Source: Clostridium pasteurianum
Lineage (GTDB): Bacteria; Bacillota; Clostridia; Clostridiales; Clostridiaceae
Direction of reading: 5' to 3'
DNA length: 64,000 nucleotides
Assembly (NCBI RefSeq): GCF_001705235.1
Contig: NZ_MCGV01000002.1
Location: 1 to 64,000, forward strand
How positions within the stretch are numbered: position 1 is the stretch's first letter; every line of letters begins with the position of its first letter. Below are positions 18,684-24,808 of the stretch, in pieces. Below the pieces are notes generated by a model. That model was not told the origin of the DNA. It saw only the letters and a program-made list of their open reading frames with translations, and ran no database searches. The translations under genes and the position numbers were made by a program.

Positions 18684-18986
18684 TTAGTTTTGGTATTTTT
18701 TCTTTAGTTCAATAACCCTTTCCCTTGCAAGTTCAGTAATATCAACAATATCATCAATACTATCTCCACGTTTTAGCATTTTTTCAGCCATTTTTACTTT
18801 TCCTTGAGCTATTCCCTGAACTATACCTTTGGCTATTCCTTCTTCTCTAGCAGTTTTTAGTCTAGTCATCTGGTCATGGATTTCTGCTTCTCTTGCTTCA
18901 TATGCCATTCTTGATTTTTCGTCTTTACTTATTATTTGAAGTTTATCATAAGCTTCTTTTATATCTTTATTTTTTGACGCCAGCAT
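18684..18986 (-). CDS. Candidate intragenic small protein from the Rpn gene, copy 1 (RpnS-like)
   Basis: Within the Rpn reading frame an AAGGAGG Shine-Dalgarno (complement of 18995-19001) sits eight bases before an in-frame ATG at 18986, an ideal start that would give a 100-residue protein equal to the C-terminal third. In the Rpn family, C-terminal proteins made from such internal starts have been described as antitoxins that block the full-length nuclease. The site is conserved in the second copy. Codons alone could create it by chance, since Lys-Glu-Val is read through it, so this is a prediction. Confidence 0.45.
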   Translation of the reverse strand: MLASKNKDIKEAYDKLQIISKDEKSRMAYEAREAEIHDQMTRLKTAREEGIAKGIVQGIAQGKVKMAEKMLKRGDSIDDIVDITELARERVIELKKKYQN

Positions 18987-19589
18987 TTCCATTACCTCCT
19001 TTGACTTTGCTCCTATAAATTCCATCCACTGAATTACTGCTGTATTCTCATCTTTTTTTACGTCTTTTTTATCGAGTTTTGGAAGTTCTAAATAGTGAAT
19101 TTCAAGTATATCTGTAAGTCTATATCCTGTTTCATCCTCTGTTATATGATAACTTGTATGAACTTTATTTAACGGTATACACTCAAAATCCACTATATTT
19201 ATGGTTATACATTTTTTTAGTTTGTCATAAGTATCTCCAGATTTTATCTGTGATGTATACATTTTTGACCAGTAAAAAGTTGTTCTTTCAGCCATATAGT
19301 CCGTTGATAGTACCTGAATTTCTATATCGATTTCTTTTTTGTCTTTTGTTTTTGCTCTTACATCTAAAATACCTTTTTTATCTTCTGCAAATTGTCTTGG
19401 CAGTTCATTATTTATTATTTTTAAATCATTAAGTTCTTCTTTAGATATATTTAATATGGAGCTTAATAGTGATTGCAGTAAAGCTATGTTGTTGGAATCT
19501 CCAAACAAAAGCTTAAATGCAAAATCTACTTTTGGAGACATTATAAAATTATCATCGTAAATTTCAGATCTTCTTGTTTTTCCAGCCAT
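18684..19589 (-). CDS. Rpn-type PD-(D/E)XK nuclease (recombination-promoting nuclease family), copy 1
   Basis: 301 residues. The N-terminal region has FIMSPKVDFAFKLLFGD, then ILDVRAKTKDKKEIDIEIQ, giving the nuclease residues Asp76, Glu90 and Gln92 (D...E-x-Q). A helical middle follows and a repetitive tail with EEGIAKGIVQGIAQGK. The Rpn/PDDEXK family of putative transposases has metal-dependent DNase activity, and members have been shown to be toxic antiphage proteins. It is nearly identical to the gene at 23658-24551 except over the last ~50 residues. The start has AAGGAGATG upstream. An internal start at 18986 may give a separate C-terminal protein. Confidence 0.85.
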   Translation of the reverse strand: MAGKTRRSEIYDDNFIMSPKVDFAFKLLFGDSNNIALLQSLLSSILNISKEELNDLKIINNELPRQFAEDKKGILDVRAKTKDKKEIDIEIQVLSTDYMAERTTFYWSKMYTSQIKSGDTYDKLKKCITINIVDFECIPLNKVHTSYHITEDETGYRLTDILEIHYLELPKLDKKDVKKDENTAVIQWMEFIGAKSKEVMEMLASKNKDIKEAYDKLQIISKDEKSRMAYEAREAEIHDQMTRLKTAREEGIAKGIVQGIAQGKVKMAEKMLKRGDSIDDIVDITELARERVIELKKKYQN

Positions 19590-19835
19590 TTAATCATCTC
19601 CTTATAAAAGGTCATAGTCTTAATTATTAAGTTATATATTATGACCTCTATAATTAAGCTTTAACAGATTTTTTCAATTATATTCACTTATCTTTATTCT
19701 ATCAGAAAATGCCATTATAAGATAGCTTTTTATCTGCTTATGCTGTGAAAAAAATTAAGAATGAGTATAACTTTTTTATGCTTTTCTTTTTTAATTTTAA
19801 TGCTTAAAAAATTGAACTCAGGAAATTTTAGTTAC

Positions 19836-19864
19836 TTGACAAACATTTTGCAAAAAGGGATAAT
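19836..19864 (+). promoter_or_regulatory. Promoter of the nitrogenase-like operon
   Basis: -35 TTGACA (19836-19841), 17-bp spacer, -10 GATAAT (19859-19864). It lies about 200 bp before the first start codon, leaving a long leader. Confidence 0.7.
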
Positions 19865-19869
19865 GTTTT

Positions 19870-20040
19870 TGTTAATCTGACGTCAAAATATTTTTGAGAT
19901 GGAAGTTACAGAATGTATAATATTGTATGGAACTAAGGGCTATCAGTATGAAATTTAATAGCTAATCTGATAGGCTTATATATGGGAAAATAATATTATT
20001 TTGATATAACTGCATCTTTAAGGGTGCAGTTTTTTATTTT
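19870..20040 (+). promoter_or_regulatory. Structured leader with terminator ahead of the nitrogenase-like operon; candidate riboswitch or attenuator
   Basis: A hairpin pairs CTATCAG (19940-19946) with CTGATAG (19967-19973), extended by AAG/CTT. Near the end AACTGCATC pairs with GGTGCAGTT (about 20009-20031) followed by TTTTATTTT, an intrinsic terminator inside the leader. I could not match it to a known riboswitch class. The terminator just before the ribosome site implies regulated read-through. Confidence 0.55.
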
Positions 20041-20066
20041 ACATACTTTACTTGGAGGGAATAAAA

Positions 20067-20324
20067 ATGGAAACTAGAGTTGCTATTATTGGAATAATTG
20101 TTGAAAATGAGAGTTCAGTTGAGTCATTAAATGCTTTACTTCATGAATACGGAAAGTACATAATTGGACGTATGGGTATTCCTTACCGTGTAAAGAGCAT
20201 AAATATAATAAGCATTGCTATAGATGCTCCTCAGGATGTAATTAGTGCACTATCCGGTAAGATAGGAAAATTGAATGGAATTAGCAGTAAGACCTTGTAT
20301 TCTAAGGTCATTACAAAAGAATGA
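20067..20324 (+). CDS. TM1266-family putative regulator (ACT/NikR-like small protein)
   Basis: 85 residues: ETRVAIIGIIVENESSVE, then LLHEYGKYIIGRMGIPYR and INIISIAIDAPQDVISALSGKIGKL. This is the pattern of the TM1266 family, named as a putative regulator of the iron-only hydrogenase system and with a ferredoxin-like ACT fold. It has no DNA-binding domain of its own. ATG 20067 has GGAGGG seven bases upstream; an in-frame TTG at 20052 overlaps that site and is rejected. Here it heads an operon with nitrogenase-like genes, so it may sense a ligand for, or assist, that enzyme. Confidence 0.75.
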   Translation: METRVAIIGIIVENESSVESLNALLHEYGKYIIGRMGIPYRVKSINIISIAIDAPQDVISALSGKIGKLNGISSKTLYSKVITKE

Positions 20325-20369
20325 TTTGACCATTTATAAAGGTAAAAAAGACAGGGAGGGATGAGATTT

Positions 20370-21134
20370 ATGATAAAAATAGCTGTTTACGGAAAAGGCG
20401 GAATAGGGAAGTCTACAACAGTTTCTAATATTGCTGCTGCCCTTGCAAAAAAGGGACTTAAGGTTATGCAGATTGGCTGTGATCCTAAAGCAGATTCCAC
20501 TATAAATTTACACAATGGTACGGTAATTCCTACTGTGCTTGATTTAGTTCGTGCAAAGAAAAATGACTTTGCTCTTGAGGACATGACTACAGTGGGATAT
20601 GCCGGTGTTGTCTGTGTTGAGGCAGGAGGTCCAACACCTGGACTTGGATGTGCGGGTCGTGGCATTATTGCAGCGCTAGAAAAGCTTAAGGAGAAAGGTG
20701 CATATGAAGTATATAAGCCTGATGTAGTAATTTACGATGTCCTTGGTGATGTGGTCTGCGGCGGATTTTCCATGCCAATGCGCAGTGGATACGCTAATAA
20801 AGTGTTTATTGTTACTTCAGGTGAAAATATGTCCATCCATGCAGCAGCAAATATTGCAGTTGCAGTTGAAAATTTTAAGGACAGGGGATACGCTGAGCTT
20901 GGAGGTCTCATTCTTAATCGCAGAAATGTAAAAAATGAAGAAGAAAAAGTGGCAGAACTGGCAGATGACATTAATTCAACCATTGTAGGTACACTTGACC
21001 GCAGTGAAACCGTTCAGGAGGCAGAAAACCTTAAGAAAACAGTAATTGAAGCATTTCCTGAAAGTGAAATGGCAGATCAGTATAGAAAACTTGCTGTGAG
21101 CATTATGAAGGACTGCGGAAAGGAAATATTATGA
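20370..21134 (+). CDS. NifH-like ATP-dependent reductase of a nitrogenase-like system
   Basis: 254 residues. P-loop GKGGIGKST at residues 8-16; Cys94 in GLGCAGRGI and Cys130 in [10 protein letters not shown] are the pair that holds the [4Fe-4S] cluster between two subunits. [14 protein letters not shown] and CDPKADST are close to true NifH. In the nitrogenase superfamily this protein feeds electrons, with ATP hydrolysis, to a D-K partner. The protein is shorter than nitrogen-fixing NifH (about 275-295). ATG 20361 is adjacent to the GGAGGG ribosome site, so ATG 20370 is chosen. Overlaps the next gene by 4 bases. Confidence 0.88.
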   Translation: MIKIAVYGKGGIGKSTTVSNIAAALAKKGLKVMQIGCDPKADSTINLHNGTVIPTVLDLVRAKKNDFALEDMTTVGYAGVVCVEAGGPTPGLGCAGRGIIAALEKLKEKGAYEVYKPDVVIYDVLGDVVCGGFSMPMRSGYANKVFIVTSGENMSIHAAANIAVAVENFKDRGYAELGGLILNRRNVKNEEEKVAELADDINSTIVGTLDRSETVQEAENLKKTVIEAFPESEMADQYRKLAVSIMKDCGKEIL

Positions 21135-22459
21135 TAAGTATTAGTGCAGCAAAAAAAGATAAATCAAATGTATATGTAAAAATTAAAGAAGCAGAGTTTC
21201 CTTCATCTTTTGTATCGGGCTTAGAATACAGTGCGCCTGCAAGAGGTACCTGGAATATTGTCCATACCGGTATGTTAATACCTGGAGCACATCAAATTTT
21301 TGTGTGTGCCTTGGGCTGCCTCAGGGGTGTTGTACTCACAGCGGCTGAAATGAATGCTATGGATAGATTTTCATCTGTAGTTATTTATGAAAACAATGTG
21401 CTGGAAGGTGACATGGAAAGTCTTATTATTGATGGTGTAGCGGACATACTTAAAAAGCTTCCTAAGAAGCCGCCTGCTGTTCTGGTTTATACAAGCTGTA
21501 TCCATCATTTTATGGGATGTGATCTTTCAGTTGTTTACCGTACCCTACGAGAAAAATTTCCTGATGTGGCATTTGCGGACTGTTATATGAATCCAATTAT
21601 GCGTAAAAGCGGACTTAATCCGGATCAAATTATGAGCCGTCAACTCTATAGTCTTCTTGAAAAACGTCCTAAAAATGGATTATCTATTAATATTATAGGC
21701 AATAATTTTGCTACTTATGAAAGCAGTGAACTTGTCCGTATGATTCGTGAAAATGGTTTTGAACTTAAGGATATTACTCTGTGCAGGACTTATGAGGATT
21801 ATCTTAGTATGGCAGAAAGTGCAGTTAATATATCCTACAATCCAGTGGCAAAAGCAGGAGGCGATGAACTTGAAAGAAGGCTTGGACAAAAGCATTTGTA
21901 TCTGCCTCTTTGTTACGGTTATAAGGAAATAACAGAGCATTTATATGAACTGGCGGATTATCTTAATATACCAAAGCCGGATTATACTTCTGCCATTGAA
22001 GGTGCAGAGAAAGCCTTAAAAAAAGCAAAAAATGTTCTTCGCGATACACCAGTTGCCATCGATTATACTGCTACCATGCGTCCCCTTGGCCTTGCACGAC
22101 TTTTAATTGAACATGGCTTTAAAGTGGATAGAGTATATGCTGATGGATTTAATGAAGAAGAAAAGGATGATTTTTATTGGCTTAAGGAAAATAGTCCTGA
22201 GCTTAAAATATATCCTACGGTTAATGCTAGAATGCGTGTACTGCCAAGAAAAAGTAATGAAAAAATGCTTGCAATAGGGCAGAAGGCAGCATATTTTACT
22301 GGTACAGAAAACTTTGTGAATATAGTACAGGGTGGAGGAATGTATGGCTTTGATGGTATTTGCCGCATGGCTGATCTTATGATGGATGCTTATATTAATA
22401 CCAAAGATACAAGGAACTTGATACAAATAAAGGGATTGGGGTGTGATTGCTTGTTATGA
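21131..22459 (+). CDS. NifD-like catalytic subunit of a nitrogenase-like complex
   Basis: 442 residues of the nitrogenase component 1 / oxidoreductase family. Cys59 and Cys63 ([13 protein letters not shown]) and Cys123 ([12 protein letters not shown]) are placed like the cluster-ligating Cys of NifD. The C terminus ends GLGCDCLL, an unusual Cys-rich tail. The usual His ligand of the iron-molybdenum cofactor is not recognisable, so a nitrogen-fixing enzyme is unlikely. Related enzymes reduce protochlorophyllide, a nickel tetrapyrrole, or methylthio-alkanes; the substrate here is unknown. Start overlaps the NifH-like stop (ATGA). Confidence 0.8.
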   Translation: MISISAAKKDKSNVYVKIKEAEFPSSFVSGLEYSAPARGTWNIVHTGMLIPGAHQIFVCALGCLRGVVLTAAEMNAMDRFSSVVIYENNVLEGDMESLIIDGVADILKKLPKKPPAVLVYTSCIHHFMGCDLSVVYRTLREKFPDVAFADCYMNPIMRKSGLNPDQIMSRQLYSLLEKRPKNGLSINIIGNNFATYESSELVRMIRENGFELKDITLCRTYEDYLSMAESAVNISYNPVAKAGGDELERRLGQKHLYLPLCYGYKEITEHLYELADYLNIPKPDYTSAIEGAEKALKKAKNVLRDTPVAIDYTATMRPLGLARLLIEHGFKVDRVYADGFNEEEKDDFYWLKENSPELKIYPTVNARMRVLPRKSNEKMLAIGQKAAYFTGTENFVNIVQGGGMYGFDGICRMADLMMDAYINTKDTRNLIQIKGLGCDCLL

Positions 22460-23598
22460 GACAAACAGCGAGTTTTATTTCAACTTATTCGGCAGATGAA
22501 GCCGGCATTTGCTCTGCACTATATGAATTAGGCGGAATGACGGTGATACATGATCCCTCAGGATGTAATTCAACTTATACTACCCATGATGAACCTAGAT
22601 GGTATGACATGGATAGCATGATATATATATCTGGACTATCAGAAATTGAAGCTATTATGGGCGACGATGATAAGCTTATAAATGATATTTTAGAGGCAGC
22701 AAAACAACTGTCACCGCGTTTTATAGCAATTGCAGGATCACCGATTCCAATGATGGTAGGAACTGATATTGAGGCTATTGCAAAAGTTGTGGAGCACAGG
22801 GCGGGGATACCTACCTTTGGCTTTTTAACAAACGGAATGAATTCATATTTATCTGGGGCAAGTATGGCTTTTAAGGCGGTTGCAGAGAGAATGGTTGATA
22901 GAAATATTAGTAAAGACAGCAAATTGTCTTTAAATATTATAGGGGCAACGCCTCTTGATTTTTCTGTTAACGGCAGTGTGGATTCAATAAAAAAACTGCT
23001 CATAGATAATGGGCTTAATATAGTAAGTACATGGGCAATGGGTAGTACTTTAGATGAAATTAAGAAATCCGGACAGGCATCGGTTAATCTTGTTATATCA
23101 TACTCAGGATTAGCTGCTGCTGAAGAACTTAAAAAGATGTTTGGTACTCCTTATGTTGTTGGTGTACCATACGGAAAAACATTTTCAAAACAGATTATTC
23201 AAGATTTGAAAGCTGCTGTGGATACTGGAGAAAATAAAGTATGCTATACGAAAAGATTAGTTAAGGATATGTCCGATATTACGATTATTGGTGAAAGTGT
23301 AATGTCTGGTTCTATTGCAGCAGCTATTAATGCTGAATCAGGCAGAACAGTACAGGTACTTTGCCCTCTGGAAACGGAACAAAAGCTCATGGCAGACGGT
23401 GATTTTAGTGCACGTGATGAGGATGATTTAGCACCATACCTTAAAAAGTCAAAAATATTAATTGCTGATCCAATGTATCGTCCAATATGTCCCAAGAACT
23501 GTGAATTTATAGCTCTGCCACATGAAGCATTTTCAGGGAGAATATACAGCAAGGACATACCTAATTTGGTTGAGGATTTTAAGTTAAAAAGAAATTAA
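22456..23598 (+). CDS. NifK-like subunit of a nitrogenase-like complex
   Basis: 380 residues when read from ATG 22456, which overlaps the preceding TGA; a TTG nine bases earlier is less likely. The segment TVIHDPSGCNSTYTTHDEP, with Cys37, aligns with the NifK block around its second P-cluster Cys. The third NifK cluster Cys is replaced (IAGSPIPMMVGTDI has none) and Cys19 is shifted from the first. Partner of the NifD-like protein, probably as a heterotetramer. The TAA stop lies inside a small inverted-repeat element that also serves as terminator. Confidence 0.8.
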   Translation: MRQTASFISTYSADEAGICSALYELGGMTVIHDPSGCNSTYTTHDEPRWYDMDSMIYISGLSEIEAIMGDDDKLINDILEAAKQLSPRFIAIAGSPIPMMVGTDIEAIAKVVEHRAGIPTFGFLTNGMNSYLSGASMAFKAVAERMVDRNISKDSKLSLNIIGATPLDFSVNGSVDSIKKLLIDNGLNIVSTWAMGSTLDEIKKSGQASVNLVISYSGLAAAEELKKMFGTPYVVGVPYGKTFSKQIIQDLKAAVDTGENKVCYTKRLVKDMSDITIIGESVMSGSIAAAINAESGRTVQVLCPLETEQKLMADGDFSARDEDDLAPYLKKSKILIADPMYRPICPKNCEFIALPHEAFSGRIYSKDIPNLVEDFKLKRN

Positions 23599-23633
23599 GA
23601 ATGGTGGTAACTTTTTCTTCACCATTCTTAATT
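23592..23633. terminator. Minimal family A element acting as terminator (copy A5)
   Basis: AATTAAGAATGGTG and CACCATTCTTAATT are perfect 14-bp arms around 13 bases that carry the family A internal GTAACTTTTTCTT. T-rich DNA follows. It contains the stop codon of the NifK-like gene. Confidence 0.7.
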
Positions 23634-23657
23634 ATTTTTTCTTGATTTTTTCCCGTT

Positions 23658-23948
23658 CTAGTTTTGGTACTTCTTTTTAAGTTCAATTACTTTTTCTTTT
23701 GTAAGTTCTGATGCTGAAGCTACTTGTTCAACCGTGAGCCCCATTTTTAATAAATTTTCTGCTATTCTCACTGCTTTTTCGGCGGCTCCTTGAGTTATTC
23801 CTTCTTCTCTAGCAGCTTTTAGTCTAGTCATCTGGTCATGGATTTCTGCTTCTCTTGCTTCATATGCCATTCTTGATTCTTCATCTTTGCTTATTATTTG
23901 AAGTTTATCATAAGCTTCTTTTATATCTTTATTTTTTGATGCTAGCAT
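23658..23948 (-). CDS. Candidate intragenic small protein from the Rpn gene, copy 2 (RpnS-like)
   Basis: AAGGAGG (complement of 23957-23963) lies eight bases before an in-frame ATG at 23948, giving a 96-residue protein. It contains all of the tail in which the two Rpn copies differ, as expected if tail and antitoxin co-vary. Prediction only. Confidence 0.45.
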   Translation of the reverse strand: MLASKNKDIKEAYDKLQIISKDEESRMAYEAREAEIHDQMTRLKAAREEGITQGAAEKAVRIAENLLKMGLTVEQVASASELTKEKVIELKKKYQN

Positions 23949-24551
23949 TTCCATTACCTCCTTTGACTTTGCTCCTATAAATTCCATCCACTGAATTATT
24001 GCGGTATTTTCATCTTTTTTTACGTCTTTTTTATCGAGTTTTGGAAGTTCTAAATAGTGAATTTCAAGTATATCTGTAAGTTTATATCCTGTTTCATCCT
24101 CTGTTATATGATAACTTGTATGAATTTTGTTTAATGGTATACACTCAAAATCTACTATATTTATGGTTATACATTTTTTAAGCTTGTCATAAGTGTCTCC
24201 AGACTTTATTTGTGATGTATACATTTTTGACCAGTAAAAAGTGGTTCTTTCAGCCATATAGTCCGTTGATAGCACCTGAATTTCTATATCTATTTCTTTT
24301 TTGTCTTTTGTCTTTGCTCTTACATCTAGAATACCTTTTTTATCTTCTGCAAATTGCCTTGGCAGTTCATTATTTATTATTTTTAAATCATTGAGTTCTT
24401 CTTTAGATATATTTAATATGGAGCTTAATAGTGATTGCAGTAAAGCTATGTTGTTGGAATCCCCAAACAAAAGCTTAAATGCAAAATCTACTTTTGGAGA
24501 CATTATAAAATTGTCATCGTAAATTTCAGATCTTCCTGTTTTTCTAGCCAT
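23658..24551 (-). CDS. Rpn-type PD-(D/E)XK nuclease, copy 2
   Basis: 297 residues, almost identical to the gene at 18684-19589 up to the AAREEGI region, then a different tail (QGAAEKAVRIAENLLKMG, then VEQVASASELTKEKV) before the shared last residues VIELKKKYQN. Nuclease residues Asp76, Glu90, Gln92 are conserved. The upstream ~120 bp also matches copy 1, so a block of about 1 kb was duplicated. Same strand as copy 1; together they bracket the nitrogenase-like operon as direct repeats. The internal ribosome site is conserved. Confidence 0.85.
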   Translation of the reverse strand: MARKTGRSEIYDDNFIMSPKVDFAFKLLFGDSNNIALLQSLLSSILNISKEELNDLKIINNELPRQFAEDKKGILDVRAKTKDKKEIDIEIQVLSTDYMAERTTFYWSKMYTSQIKSGDTYDKLKKCITINIVDFECIPLNKIHTSYHITEDETGYKLTDILEIHYLELPKLDKKDVKKDENTAIIQWMEFIGAKSKEVMEMLASKNKDIKEAYDKLQIISKDEESRMAYEAREAEIHDQMTRLKAAREEGITQGAAEKAVRIAENLLKMGLTVEQVASASELTKEKVIELKKKYQN

Positions 24552-24704
24552 TTAATCATCTCCTTGTAAAGGCTTTTCGATTCAATTATTAAGTTATATA
24601 TTTTAAGCCCTATAATTAAGCTTTAACCTGTTTTTCTAATTATATTCACCTAACTTTATTTTATCAGAAAATATACTTAAAGCACAATTAAAAACATAAA
24701 AAAG

Positions 24705-24745
24705 AAATTAAGAAAGAAGAATTAAGAATGGTGGTAACTTTTTAT
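24705..24745 (-). repeat. Family A repeat, copy A6 (left end only)
   Basis: AATTAAGAAAGAAGAATTAA followed by GAATGGTGGTAACTTTTT, then unrelated sequence. A truncated copy between the second Rpn gene and the GH5 terminator. Confidence 0.6.
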
Positions 24746-24771
24746 CCTAGTCAAATCTTCCTTTATAGTAT

Positions 24772-24796
24772 AAGCCAGCGCATTAGGCGCTGGCTT
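24772..24796 (-). terminator. GC-rich hairpin terminator of the GH5 gene
   Basis: AAGCCAGCGC and GCGCTGGCTT form a perfect 10-bp stem with loop ATTAG, just past the stop of the minus-strand GH5 gene. The T tract is weak on the minus side. Confidence 0.65.
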
Positions 24797-24808
24797 ATTA
24801 TTAATAAG

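Noticed and set aside
20067-23598. A true nitrogen-fixing nif operon
   Set aside because: Short NifH-like protein, missing NifK-type Cys, no recognisable cofactor His and no nifB/E/N in the window point to a nitrogenase-like enzyme instead.
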